Notes: generated by a model not told the origin, from the letters alone. Shown: positions 13,601 to 23,393, counted from the stretch's first letter. The stretch is 64,000 bases of DNA from Aspidapion aeneum (GCA_963576565.1 OY755039.1:136495869-136559868), one strand, 5' to 3'. A program made the numbers and translations.

Positions 13601-16600
13601 AGGGGTATCAGTTTCTGATATAAATTCGGTTTCATTCTAAGGGGCATATTACTAGTTTTTTATTAAAATATAACTATATTTATTAATCCTAACTTCAAAC
13701 AAAATTTGATTTATTTTCGTATTTAGAAAAAAAAAATAAATCCATAAGAAATAAATTAGAAGAATGTAGCTATATTTAATTTTGATCACCCTGTATCATT
13801 TAAAGTTTTTATTATTTCAATATTTCATACAAATATTGAGAGATTTAAGTATCGTGTTGTAAAACGGTTTAAGAACTTACAAATAATTTTTAAATGTCGT
13901 TTTTATCGTTAGGGATAATTGCTACACCCTGTATGTAATTATAATGATTCAAAAATTCAACAAAGAGACATATTTATCTAAAACACGATATTTTAATCTT
14001 GTTATAACCTATAACCTTATTATGGCCAGCTTTTCTAGAAATTCGACCAGTGTGCGACGCTAGATATCAGGTGAGATTGTTTTGACATTAGAGTTGGCCA
14101 GTTAGGTTAAATTTTGTAGATAACGCGTTTACAAATGCTCAGCGAATATACTGTTTAAATTCTCAAAGCCCTCCCGCATCTTGAAGGAGAAGTGCTGCAG
14201 CAAAGTGGGCCAAGTTGCCCACAAGAAAATATAACTTTCTAAGACAGCAGCTTAAGAATCTTGTATACAGACTAAGATCCAGAGTGATGCATATTTGTGA
14301 ATCTCCTAACGAGTTGGCAAAGTGATTCTGTTTCATTTCCAAAAGCAGTTTGGCAAATCAAAGAGAAGTTCGTAGATTCTTTAAGCGAGGGAAAACCAAA
14401 GACTTCCAGTTCTTTATTAAGTCTGCGATGATAACACTTTGCACAAGTTTAAACAATCCCTTTTTAAAAATGTCTTAGAAAAGCAGAAATTTAAAATAAG
14501 CCGCCACATTTATTTTTTCCGATCGTAATGGACGTTTCTCTTAACAAAGAATTATAGGCTTTATTCTTCTCTGTGACGATATTTGTGTCTGTTTGCCACA
14601 GCAACAGCCAAGGCCAACACAAAAATAGAGGCCACGACCCTGAAAAAATCAGCTGTTCTCCGGGGGCTGAATTTTACATTGGGTCTTATGGGAGGTCAGA
14701 CGTTTTTTTGATATTTTCAAAATGGCACTACAGATTTCCGCGAAATTTCAGTGAAATATTCACAGACATCATCCCGATATTCCACCAAAGTTTTGTAAGG
14801 AAGCAACATGATGAAAAGGTTAAAATCTTCAAGATTTAGCCAAGGCCAACACAAAAATAGAGGCCACGACCCTGAAAAAATCAGCTGTTCTCCCGGGGCT
14901 GAATTTTACATTGGGTCTTATGGGAGGTCAGAGGTTTTTTATGGTATTTTTAAAATGGCACTACAGATTTCCGCAAAATTTCAGTGAAAGATTCTCAGAC
15001 ACCATCCCGATATTCCACCAAAGGTTTGTAAGGAAGCAACATGATTAAAAGGTTAAAATCTTCAAGATTTAGCATTCCTTATTTTGAATTCAAATTACCC
15101 GCCATGTACCGCATGCCAACTGTTATATTTGACATGTATTTGACTTTGTCATCTGTGATTGTCACATTTGCTTCTGCTTTAAATTTAATTTTTGTGTGAG
15201 CTGCTGAAGCGGCTATGAAAAATTAAGGATTACTATACATTAAAAAAAATTGTTCTGCCAGAATAAAGTAAAAACCATCTCAAAAATGACTTTATTTAAA
15301 AAAAAATCAAATATTCATGAACCGTCATTCCAACTTCAATTTTTTAAAGACAATCAGCTGCGTCGTAACGTGACCATCAAAAAAAAATCAGCCCCGGATG
15401 TGACGTCAAGAAAGTGGAGGATCGTGGCCCGTCCGTTTTGATAGCCCTGATTTAGCATTCCTTATTTTGAATTCAAATTACCCGCCATGTACCACATGCC
15501 AACTGTTATATTTGACATGTATTTGAGTTTGTCATCTGTGATTGTCACATTTACTTCTGCTTTAAACTTAATTTTTGCGTAAGCTAATGAAGCGGCTTTG
15601 AAAAATTAAGGACTACTATAGATTTAATAAAAAAAATGTTCTTAATGAATATAGTAAAAACAATCTCAAAACCGGCTTTATTTATAAAAAAATCAAATAT
15701 TTATGAACCGTCATTCCAACTTCAATATTTTAAAGACAATCAGCTGTGTCGTAACGTGACCATCAATAAAAAATCAGCCCCGGATGTGACGTCAACAAAG
15801 TGGAGGATCGTGGCCCGTCCGTTTTGATAGCCCTGCAACAAAAATCAAAATTCTAAAAACATCATAATATCAGTGGCATATTTAGTCAAAAAAATTTTGG
15901 GGGAAGGCTGCTATTTTATGTTTGTGTTCATGAAATATTTGGAAAATAATTGGGAAAATCTTAGCTTTGGGGCGAAGCGTGCCCCGCCCCCTCTAAATAC
16001 GCCACTGATATTGTGATATCGGATAATAACGTTTCATGTGGTGAAAAATTAAGATACGGATATTTTAGTCAGAGCTAAATTTAGCTTAAATTCACAGAAA
16101 ATAAATAAAATAAAACCTTTTTTAATATTATTCTATACAGAAACAATCAAAATATTGTAAAATCAAGTATAGGTCATAGATACGGCGAGTCAAAAATGAG
16201 TGCGAAACGTTCACAAAGAAACCTGTCGGTGTTCACCTATAGACACCATTTATACGGGAAGATTATTGAGCACGCTTAAAATGTTGATCAAACCATAATT
16301 TTAATATCAACTTACACAAAGTAAAACTGCTCCGTCTGTATGAACTCGGAAAAAATTATTTCTAAATAATATTCAATATACAGGGTGTCCCAAAAGTCCG
16401 AGTTCACCCAACTATCTTCTGAACAAATTCGACAGTGATCAATATCATTAAAAGATCTATTTTATGGAGGAGCGGCACACTTTCCACATCGTAAAATAGA
16501 TCTCTTGATACTTTTGATCACTGCCAATTATGGAACCATCTTTAATAGTTCAGAAGATATGAGCATGAAGTTAGCGAAGCACCCATCGCAGATCGAATCG

Positions 16601-19248
16601 GGACTAGGTGGATAATTTGCCGTTAATTTTAGTCGTGAATTAGTTGTGGAAAAATTAATTTTGTCGCTCTTATTTTTGACCGTTTTTGAGGGTGCTTCAC
16701 TAACTTCATATGAAGTTAGCGAAGCACCCTCGTAAAAATGGCTTTTATCAAAATCGAATATGGTGGATAATTTGCCGCTAATTAATCCTGAATTAGTTGT
16801 GGAAAAATTAATTTTGTCGCTCTTATTTTTTACCCTTTTTTTGGGTGCTTCGCTAACTTCATATTTTGGCACCCATCGCAAATCGAATCGCTACTAGGTG
16901 GATAATTTGCCGTTAATTAGTCGTGAATTAGTTGTGGAAAAATTAATTTTGTCGCTCTTATTTTTGACCGTTTTTGAGGGTGCTTCGCTAACTTCATATG
17001 AAGTTAGCGAAGCACCCTCGTAAAAATAGCTTTTATCAAAGTCGAATATGATGGATAATTTGCCGCTAATTAGTCGTGAATTAGTTGTGGAAAAATTAAT
17101 TTTGTCGCTCTTATTTTTTACCCTTTTTTTGGGTGCTTCGCTAACTTCATATGAAGTTAGCGAAGCACCCTCGTAAAAATGGCTTTTATCAAAATCGAAT
17201 ATGGTGGATAATTTGCCGCTAATTAGTCGTGAATTAGTTGTGGAAAAATTAATTTTGTCGCTCTTATTTTTTACCCTTTTTTTGGGTTATCCACCTAGTC
17301 ACGATTCAATCTGCGATGGGTGCTTCGCTAACTTCATGCTCATTCAGAAGATATTTGGGTTTGGCACTACCAAGTTCTTACAATCCATCGAAAAAAAAAT
17401 TCTTAAGGAAACATTCATAAATTACGCAAAAATTCTTGACTCCTTCCCTTTTTTGTAACGCATTTTAAGCAAAAAACATATAAAAAACATTAACACCAGT
17501 ATTTACTAAAGTGTCTACAGTGCTAAGTGCTACAATCCTAGGTTTAAAAGTCTACATTTTGGTTGAAGGTTTAACTTATTTTTCCCGTGAATGCAATAGT
17601 TTTTAATATTTATATAAATTGTTCATAAATACCTTGCAATATGGGTCATCTTTTTTCGTTATAAAAAAGACATTATTTCCACACAAAGTTTATAAATAAA
17701 TAAAAATAATAAAATATTTTGGTTTACAAATGGTAGCCATATTTAAACCCCTAAATAATATAAGAAAAATAAGTACAAAAAGATAGATGTATACAGTATA
17801 CCTTAAATAAAAACTAGGAACTCTAACGTCTAAATACTTGTTTGACTGCCGATATACTGCAATTAAAGATATCGATACCCTGCATATATTTATTATGAGT
17901 CTCGCAAATTGTATAGATTGGCGAGAATTGCATTGCATTGACTCGAAGAATAGGGAGATAAAAAACTGGTGATTGTCTTGAGTTTAGCCGTGGAATAGAA
18001 AAATTTATTCTCTCTAAAATATTTATGCTATCAATTTGGTTATGGAGAATTTTATATAGAAACGTATATGTTTTGGTGAATGTGTAATTGAAAGGGATTC
18101 TAATTTATCTCGTGCTTTTTACAGTTTTTAAATATTGATACGTATTTAATACGGTAATGCATCTACAGATATAGTTTTAAGTTATTTATGTATTATTTAG
18201 CTTTGAATATTTTTGTATATAAGTTTTTTGTCAATCATGGATTATTTCTATTTTTTTTCGAACTTTAAACCACCCCTCAGAGGTGGTACTACAATTTGAG
18301 ATTATTTTTAACGGGAATCCTACGACTGCACGGACTAAATTTCCAACACATTTTGTTACAAAATTTTTATGTGGTTTTTCTTTATTTCTAAAGTTAATTG
18401 GAATTTATATGAGAAATGCTTACTATCATATTGCGCATTAGGGTGAACCAAATCTTTGCAGTTATTTGACCTGTGAGTATTAAAAAAATACACTTAAATC
18501 GCTCGGTATCAAGTTGATACTTAAACCGGGTCTACAATGCTAAGTCTTAAGGTCTTAGTAAATACTGGTGTAAGTGTAACGCAAGACTAAACCCCCCCTG
18601 CACCCCTAGGCATTACCTAATTTAAGAATGGTCCATACCAGACTTATTTTAAACCGACGCCGTTTGGTATACGCGGTGTCATAGAAAGTAGTTTAGAGTT
18701 TCAGTCGATTTGTTTTTTTTTTTTAGATAGTCGATATATACACCAGAGAACCATTAGCGGCTCATCAGGAAGGCGAAATTTTAGTAAAAATTCCTTTTGG
18801 TTTTAACGGTTACTATAAATCAAAAGAGCCTTTACCTCTAGATAAAGATGGTTTTTATAAATCTCAAGATATTGGATATTATGATGAAGATGGTTATATC
18901 TATCTTACCGAAAGACTTAATGATTCTTTCAAAACAAGAATTAAAAATGAACTTTGCATCGTTCATCCATCTGTTATTGAAGCTGTGTTCTTAAAACATC
19001 CAAATGTAAACCAAGTTTCAGTTTTTAATCTGACAAATCCTAAAAGTATAAATGATATAGCTGCTCTGGTAGTTTTAAAAGACAATTCGGAAGATATTTT
19101 AAATGATCTATTAGACTTTGTAAATAAAAATATTTTAAATGAAAATTACAAAGTGACTGGTGGAATAAAAAAAGTTAATGAATTACCAAAAAATATAAGA
19201 GAAAAGGTACCAAAACGAGCTTCTAGGGAATTATTCTTAAAGTTGTAA
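4458..19248 (+). CDS. ANL-superfamily (acyl-CoA synthetase / luciferase-like) paralogue 1, 3' three exons
   Basis: Three exons (4458-4622, 7292-7420, 18727-19248) encode 271 residues that align without gaps to the last 271 residues of gene 2. They cover the end of the large N-terminal domain and the C-terminal lid of an ANL enzyme, the family of adenylate-forming enzymes that activate carboxylic acids for CoA transfer or luciferin oxidation. YGSTE (motif A5), a DGF..QD segment (A7) and a lysine six residues after the LPK turn are visible. By hand count, 11 of 55, 14 of 43 and 27 of 173 residues differ from gene 2. No stop or frameshift interrupts these exons. The glycine after the hinge lysine seen in most relatives is isoleucine here. 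Exons 1-4 are not recognised, so the gene is either cut by the window edge or 5'-truncated. Confidence 0.8.
4643..5144. mobile_element. 502-bp nonautonomous DNA transposon with TTAA flanks
   Basis: The ends are inverted repeats starting GGCGACAAATTCGATTTAG and continuing, with gaps, through the block around ATTAGAGTCATA (4715 and its mirror near 5060). TTAA lies directly on both sides (4639-4642 and 5145-5148). A TTAA duplication is the piggyBac hallmark, but these termini do not start CCC, so the superfamily is uncertain. A small hairpin with CTGCAT / ATGCAG arms lies inside. There is no open frame. It sits in the intron just after a gene 1 exon. Confidence 0.6.
5145..5636. other. Intronic AT-rich DNA of gene 1
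   Basis: This lies between two transposons within an intron of gene 1. A 100-codon open frame at 5292-5594 (+) has no family resemblance that I can recognise and is probably chance. Confidence 0.4.
5637..7041. mobile_element. 1.4-kb TIR element with AACGTT-rich subterminal repeats
   Basis: The left end CCCACTAAGCACAAAA and the right end, whose complement reads CCCACTAAACACAAAA, form inverted repeats. Both subterminal regions are crowded with AACGTTA and GTTAGAAAAACATT type repeats in opposite orientations. A perfect 17-bp hairpin lies inside (5974-6014). No transposase is present, and no clear target duplication could be read. Its boundary is about 250 bp before the next gene 1 exon. Confidence 0.5.
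5974..6014. repeat. Perfect 17-bp inverted repeat (hairpin)
   Basis: The arms at 5974-5990 and 5998-6014 are exact reverse complements (TATACTATAGAGGGCGC), separated by the 7-base loop GATGGCA. Its GC content is higher than the surroundings. It lies inside the 5637-7041 element. Confidence 0.85.
7292..7420 (+). CDS. Gene 1 exon (equivalent of gene 2 exon 6), YGSTE motif
   Basis: The acceptor is TTCTTTTAG and the donor GTAAAAGC. The exon is 129 nt, phase 0, 43 residues. It opens VFQSYGSTEM, which is the ANL A5 motif that closes over the adenylate, and ends DNVELK. The same exon in gene 2 has identical length and phase. Confidence 0.85.
7421..8189. other. Start of the long gene 1 intron
   Basis: No gene is seen. 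About 35 bp at 7624-7658, including AAATAAACCGGTTGTC, recurs in inverted orientation near 12030-12068. This could mark the edges of a larger mobile unit around the foldback, but the match is short. Confidence 0.4.
8194..8446. mobile_element. 253-bp MITE with CAGGGTGT ends, TA flanks
   Basis: The left end CAGGGTGTTCCAAGTTGAG and the right end (complement CTGGGTGTTTCAAGTTAAA) are imperfect inverted repeats. They extend inwards through TTAATAATAAAA-like and TTTGCCAA-like blocks, so almost the whole element can fold on itself. TA, within TATA, flanks both sides, consistent with a Tc1/mariner-type MITE. Confidence 0.6.
8447..8924. other. AT-rich spacer, no gene seen
   Basis: Small overlapping open frames occur on both strands, but none has a recognisable domain. 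Base composition is like the surrounding intron. Confidence 0.4.
8925..11880. mobile_element. ~3-kb foldback transposon with internal tandem arrays in both orientations
   Basis: The ends are long inverted repeats. The left starts CCCTGTTTCCACCAATGC and the right ends with its exact complement, both flanked by TA. The arms match over several hundred bases (8925-9480 against 11400-11880), with small gaps. Between them lies an array of a ~118-bp unit, about eleven copies in + orientation (about 9480-10745) and about six in - orientation (about 10755-11395). The unit contains ATGGCGGACTTTCCCATT and GGTCGCTGATTAT. No transposase is encoded. It lies in the long intron of gene 1. Confidence 0.8.
9480..11395. 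repeat. ~118-bp tandem repeat, head-to-tail then inverted
   Basis: The marker CATTTATGAACC recurs at intervals of about 104-120 bases from about 9507 to 10560. Its complement recurs from about 10765 to 11345. Units alternate between two flavours, one with TATGCATCAAACTCGG and one with TATCCATCAAATTCGA, suggesting a two-unit higher-order period in part of the array. The orientation switch is at about 10750. Confidence 0.85.
12376..14063. mobile_element. 1.7-kb nonautonomous DNA transposon with ~45-bp TIRs
   Basis: The left end contains CTGGTCGAATTTCCAGAAA at 12388. The right end carries the complement of CTGGTCGAATTTCTAGAAA at 14032-14050, continuing into GCTGGCCATAATA. Outside these the similarity extends to CTACGACGCAC against CTAGCGTCGCAC. 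The interior is very AT-rich with no coding frame. The exact ends and target duplication are uncertain. Confidence 0.6.
14064..14608. other. Unassigned stretch with higher GC, possible pseudogene
   Basis: About 500 bases with more balanced composition than the flanks. Translation in all + frames gives short open runs (for example around 14160-14220) broken by stops. I do not recognise a family. It could be a decayed retroelement gag or just intron. Confidence 0.25.
14609..15835. mobile_element. hAT-like MITE block with A-A-B-B duplicated halves
   Basis: The block is made of two modules. Module A starts CAAGGCCAACACAAAAATAG and occurs at 14609-14838 and again from 14841. Module B starts GCATTCCTTATTTTGAATTC and ends GTTTTGATAGCCCTG. 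It occurs at about 15073-15449 and 15453-15835. A single A+B copy is present at 49669-50250, so this locus is a partial internal duplication. The ends CAAGG / CCCTG form imperfect inverted repeats of hAT style. Possible GCAACA duplications flank it. Short frames inside repeat the same peptide and are not a gene. Confidence 0.7.
15871..16007. mobile_element. 137-bp MITE with CAGTGGC ends
   Basis: It starts CAGTGGCATATTTAG and ends CTAAATACGCCACTG, near-perfect inverted repeats. ATAT flanks both sides. No coding frame is present. Confidence 0.7.
16008..16380. other. Intronic spacer, no gene seen
   Basis: AT-rich DNA within the long gene 1 intron with no recognisable feature. Confidence 0.4.
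16381..17355. mobile_element. Element or array with internal ~145-bp palindrome-bearing repeats
   Basis: An outer inverted repeat (TTCAGAAGATATGAGCATG from 16546, and its mirror ending near 17352) encloses about five units of 140-155 bases. Each unit carries GTGGATAATTTGCCG and AAAAATTAATTTTGTCGCTC. The junctions carry a palindrome built from GGGTGCTTCGCTAACTTCAT and its complement. The left side may extend to CAGGGTGTCCCAAAAGTCC at 16381, a common insect transposon terminus. No protein gene is present. The 117-codon frame at 16528-16881 (-) is a read-through of the repeat. Confidence 0.7.
16690..17170. repeat. ~40-bp palindromes at repeat junctions
   Basis: The half-site GGGTGCTTCGCTAACTTCAT is followed directly by its reverse complement, with centres near 16709, 16997 and 17150. 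The first copy has one mismatch (CTTCAC). A fourth junction near 16857 has kept only one half. Perfect 40-bp palindromes of this kind would extrude as cruciforms or hairpins. Confidence 0.85.
17494..18570. mobile_element. Nonautonomous DNA transposon, subfamily A copy 1 (TAA duplication)
   Basis: It starts CACCAGTATTTACTAAAG and ends TTAGTAAATACTGGTG, flanked by TAA on both sides (17491-17493 and 18571-18573). The next inner bases (left GTCTACAGTGCTAAGTGC, right the complement of a TCTACAATGCTAAGTC block) are also inverted. A second copy lies at 57571-58467 with TTA flanks. A 3-bp TWA target is typical of PIF/Harbinger elements. No transposase frame is present. It lies about 155 bases before gene 1's last exon. 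Confidence 0.8.
18727..19248 (+). CDS. Gene 1 terminal exon, ANL C-terminal domain
   Basis: After a T-tract and TTTTAG acceptor the exon runs 522 nt to a TAA stop, giving 173 residues. It holds the DKDGFYKSQD segment (A7, where relatives usually have SGD), the hinge arginine in TERL, and the C-terminal LPKNIREK turn whose final lysine aligns with the adenylation lysine of luciferase. The C-terminus is LKL, not a canonical SKL peroxisomal signal. Relative to gene 2, 27 residues differ. Confidence 0.88.
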   Translation: MVDIYTREPLAAHQEGEILVKIPFGFNGYYKSKEPLPLDKDGFYKSQDIGYYDEDGYIYLTERLNDSFKTRIKNELCIVHPSVIEAVFLKHPNVNQVSVFNLTNPKSINDIAALVVLKDNSEDILNDLLDFVNKNILNENYKVTGGIKKVNELPKNIREKVPKRASRELFLKL

Positions 19249-19266
19249 ATAAATTTAAAAAATAAA
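19248..19266 (+). promoter_or_regulatory. Poly(A) signals of gene 1
   Basis: AATAAA occurs overlapping the stop (19248-19253) and again at 19261-19266. The second is followed by AATCACTG, which resembles the AAACTCACTG after the AATAAA of gene 2, so the 3' end is conserved between paralogues. Confidence 0.5.
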
Positions 19267-19846
19267 AATCACTGATCAAAAATACAGAAAGACTGTTTTA
19301 TATATTAATGTATTTTTTTAAATACTCTGCCAATGCGGTGGCTAGAGGTTAGTTACAAACCCAAGAGGCCAGGTATTGTATGAAAAATAAACCAAAATTA
19401 TAAAGTTTTATCTAATTTTCTCAAAAACTGAGCTTAATAGAATAACTTAGTCTAGTAATTAACACTGAGCAAAGGGAATGGGGAGACCTTGACACATTTT
19501 TCGTAGGTTATTTTTGGGGTCAAACAACTGTTTTTAAAGGGAAACCCCAATTTATTTTTCTTGACGCTATAAGATGTATACAAATTCATGGATTTATTTT
19601 TTTTAATCTATTAAAAAACTGGATATTATTTTAAAAATGTAGGTTGAACTCCAGGACCTTCAAATGATACGTCAATGTCAAATTTGAGGTGAATCTTTGG
19701 TTGATAATGATAAGGCCTGAAAGTTTACAACATTTTAAAGATATTAAGGTGTTCCGCTACTTACCGCGACACCCTATAGATATTAATAAAGGCTTTTTGA
19801 TTTGATTTGATTAAATTTTTAAATTATTATCAGCACTAAGGCTATA
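19267..19846. other. Intergenic DNA, no gene seen
   Basis: AT-rich DNA. A short GATTTGATTTGAT run near 19795-19815 follows ACACCCTATAG and could be the tail of an old LINE or SINE, but no element body is recognisable. Confidence 0.35.
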
Positions 19847-20013
19847 CAGTCGAACCTCTCTAACTTGAACCTCTATAACTCGAACCTCTCTAGAACTCGA
19901 TGCACTTTTTATATGTATTTTAAACTCTTTCACTAGAATTTCTGTAACTCGAACTCTCCATAACTAGAACTGATTTGGTGTCCCTTTGAGTTCGAGTGAT
20001 AGAGGTTCGACTG
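19847..20013. mobile_element. pogo/Tigger-like MITE, copy 1
   Basis: 167 bp with ends CAGTCGAACCTCTCTAAC and GATAGAGGTTCGACTG, TA on both sides (19845-19846, 20014-20015). The sequence is full of AACTCGAACC-type steps. Such CAGT(C/T)GAACCTCTATAACTCG ends with TA targets are characteristic of pogo/Tigger MITEs. Confidence 0.85.
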
Positions 20014-20376
20014 TAATTATTTTTTAAGCAGGTACCAGTTGACCTTATTCCCCATTAAATATTCTCTCAGGGATTGCCATTCCGCAATTTAAAGTTATAT
20101 CTATGAATCTATGATCAAAAATTTTTACATTGTTTTCCAAAATAACAGGCTAACTAAAAGGATTGTAAAATTAGCGCTGCAAACAACAGTTTTAAGGAAA
20201 CAACTCAATAAATTGCCAAAATACTTCATAGCTAAAAAACATGTTTTTCTAAAGATTTTTGGCATTTTTTAATATTTTGCAAAAGTTCTTTAATGTTCTA
20301 CAGCAGGTTAAGGGTCATTGCTGCCCCTCCTCTCTCGTAATAACCAAATATTTTGATATTGTTTGAAAAACCATAA
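20014..20376. other. Spacer, no gene seen
   Basis: AT-rich sequence between two mobile elements with no recognisable feature. Confidence 0.35.
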
Positions 20377-21782
20377 CAGCGGTATTTACTGAGATGGTTT
20401 AAGGTTTAAGTTAAACTTTTAGTTTATCTTTTGTAAAACGTTTTGTAAAACGTTTTAACTGAATTTCTTAATAAAAGTTAATGGAATTTTGGACTAATAA
20501 GAATCTGCAAGGATTTCGTAAAAAAAATGGAAAAAACGGAAAAGAAATGTTTTAAACTATAGGTTTAAGTTTGTAGGGAACGAGGTTTAAGTGAAAATGC
20601 AGTGATATTTAAGTGAATTACTTACATTTTTCAATTTACACTTACTTCCCAAACTCGACATTGTCGGAAAATGTGTTCTAATTTCGTAATTTTTATTATA
20701 TAACTTGCCCAAACAAAGCGAAACTGAAAAATAAATTTTTAAATTTATTAAAATGACGTAAAAGTGACTTGACTGACACTTGCTGGCCTAAGTACTGGGA
20801 GTGTCATCTGCTGTCATCTCGGTGCACGTACATCTTAAATATATCTGTGTGGCTGGAGCGTATTAAAACCATTAATGGAAAATGACTGCTACAATAAATA
20901 AATAAATAAATAAAAACATTTTTTATTATATTAATTTAAAGATTATTTGCAAATAAACAAATCGCATGTGAGTTTATTTGGATTTTAATCTGAAGATCGT
21001 TTTTTTTTACTTTCCTCGTCAAGGCAAATATCGTTTAAAAGCTACATGCTAAAATACAGTTGAACCTCTCTAACTCGAACCTCTATAACTCGAACCTCTC
21101 TACAACTCGAACCTTTTAAGTGGTCCCTGCACTTTTTGTAGGTATTTTAACCTCTTTAACTTGAATTTCTATAACTCGAACTCTCCATAACTGTTTTGGT
21201 TGTCCCTTTAAGTTCGAGTTATAGAGGTTCGACTGTATAAAAGAGATATGAGAATTTAGTACTAAACGGTTTATCCAGCCTTGTGTACATTGCCCTAAAA
21301 AACTCGCTCTAATAGTTAATTGAAGCTAAAAATCGTATAAAATTTTGTCATATCGTTCCTCAATATGATCAAATTTTACATTTTTAACATATAAATGAAC
21401 AAAAACGTGATTGTTTTCAAGTTACAATGATATAAATCACCCCCCGTAGGTAGTTTAAAATTTAGGACGATTTTTAGTCGGAATCCCATGACCTAGGGGT
21501 TTAAAGTGAAGTAGAAGTCTAAATTAGACAGTTGTAGAAAAATCAGTTTTCCTTGTTTTCTTCTTTTTTCCGGTCTATATGGTCCATTTCAAGAACAAAT
21601 CGTCTTAAATTTCAATTTTTAGGACATTTTGTCGTCCGTACAGGTAAAAATACAAAATTAATTACGACTTGTTTCGGCAAAAAATCAATTTTTCCAAACC
21701 AATGCACATTTAAATTTTAAACCTAGACCTTAAACTTAAACCAAAACCTAAACTAAAACTTACGCCTTAGTAAATACTGGTG
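20377..21782. mobile_element. Nonautonomous DNA transposon, subfamily B copy 1
   Basis: The ends are CAGCGGTATTTACTGA and TTAGTAAATACTGGTG, variants of the CACCAGTATTTACT terminus. Both subterminal regions carry GGTTTAAGTTTA-like steps. The left flank is TAA and the right flank CAA, so one copy of the duplication may be mutated. A pogo MITE is inserted at 21057-21235. The remaining ~1225 bp match the inverted copy at 29296-30541. An (AAAT)n run lies near 20893-20915. No transposase. Confidence 0.75.
21057..21235. mobile_element. pogo/Tigger-like MITE, copy 2, nested
   Basis: 179 bp, ends CAGTTGAACCTCTCTAAC and ATAGAGGTTCGACTG, TA at 21055-21056 and 21236-21237. The sibling element at 29296-30541 has the uninterrupted site (complement reads GCTAAAATATAAAAG), which shows the TA target before insertion. 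Confidence 0.92.
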
Positions 21783-23393
21783 CAAGTGTTTCTACTCTAT
21801 ATCTAACACAATATTTTCATATTGGAGTTTTTCGTTTAAATAATTTATTAGCGCTACGACAATAAACCAAAGCAGCGCAACGGTCGCTTGATGTTGCAAA
21901 CCTACAACTGGAATAATAAGAACAACAAAATCGGAAAAAATATATACTTGCTTATTGCCATATTTTTGTCTTTACATGTTCTCTACCGAGTCGGTATATT
22001 GGACCAAAATACAAGTTTTGCCTCATTCACAAACAAGGTTCATAAGTTTCTATTTCTGAAAATTTATCCTGTACTATGGAATCATCTGGTATATAAGAAG
22101 TGGAGTTTAAGAAAAGGGGAGGTTATAGACGCTGTATGAATAGTACCAAAACAAACGTCGCGAGCGTCAAAAAAATCGTCTCCAATAAAAGTCGTCAAAA
22201 ATTTTGACTAAAATTTACATGAAGCGTCAGTTTAACTGGAAATAAATGGCGTGCATCCAATGCAAAGCCTCCTAGCGAAAGCGCTTAGTGATGCAGGAGA
22301 GTAAATATCCTGTTGAAGTACTTTTCAATTGTAGACCTTATCTCTCGCACTCGATGCAGGAATTGGAACAGACTGCATAACCTGGTTATATTTTAATTAG
22401 TAGACACCATACCGACACAATTACGAATAAAGATTTTTTAGAGTTATTAAAACATTTTTATATCACCAAGTTGTTCACTGTAGACCTAATAGACGGGTTT
22501 TAAAACACCCGATATATAAAATAACTCTAATTTTTTTCTGTTCACTATAACTATTAAAAAGGAAACGGTTAATGCCACGGATTATACAAACATTAGAGTA
22601 CTTTTCATCAGGTTTTTTGTCAGTCTGTTACTCTTGCCTTTATTTATCTGCGAAGGTAGTAGTAGTAGTTCGTTAATTTGCGAATAGATAGCAAGGCGTT
22701 TATTTTCGGTAACAATGGAGATTAAGGCCACTAAATTATCAGCGCCATCTATTCATGCACAACTAAAGTTCAGAAATTTTGCGTATGGGAACTCACTTTA
22801 AGGAGACTATGTGCATTTCGATCGTATGCAGTCTCAATTTAAGAAAAGAAAATCGTATGTAGTCCCAATTTAGGAAATTTTTTTATTTAAATAAAGTGCT
22901 TTGGGTCAGGTTTTTTGCTAGTATTCTACCCTTACCTTCATTCTGCGCGGGCGTATCAGCGCTCTGCCTTGCCGTCATCTAAAGAATAAAAAAAATCAAA
23001 AGAAAAGAAACTTTTTAGCCTATAAATCTACCATAATTTATTTGGTGGAATTAGGGTGATGGCTCTCTAACGGTATAGGTGAAAACCACTCTGTTTTAAT
23101 TAGCGCATGTCGTTGCCTTTAGTAAAGATTATAGCATGACAGAGCGCTGCTGCGCTCGCGCAGAATACAGGTAAGCGTAGAAGACTTGCAAACATCCTGA
23201 CCAAAAGCACTCTATTAACGGATTATCGATTAAAGTAAGTGTAACAAATCCTAGATGGTCGCCGTTCCGTACTTCTTTCAGTTTGATCACCACGACCTGT
23301 GTTATTTCGTTCTCTGGTTTACAATAATTGTCAGTGCTTGCCAACCGCTGTTTTTGTTTATTTGCGTTTTTGTCAGTTTTTTCATTAAGTTTG
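21783..23393. other. Intergenic DNA, no supported gene
   Basis: A small frame at 21888-22139 (+, 83 codons, one hydrophobic stretch) and one at 23129-23344 (-) are open, but no family, splice context or repeat supports them. CAGGTTTTTTG(T/C) recurs near 22610 and 22908 with similar following bases, suggesting an old duplication. Confidence 0.35.

Noticed and set aside
15250..15827. Two near-identical 63-codon frames (also 60 codons at 50060)
   Set aside because: They are the same piece of the hAT-like MITE module B and contain no known domain.
16528..17458. Frames of 117 (-) and 85 (+) codons with repeated peptide blocks
   Set aside because: They read through the ~145-bp palindromic repeat; the peptide repetition follows the DNA repeat and there is no codon signal.
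21888..22139. Small 83-codon gene with a hydrophobic segment
   Set aside because: No homologue recognised, no splice or poly(A) context, and a size reached by chance in this DNA.
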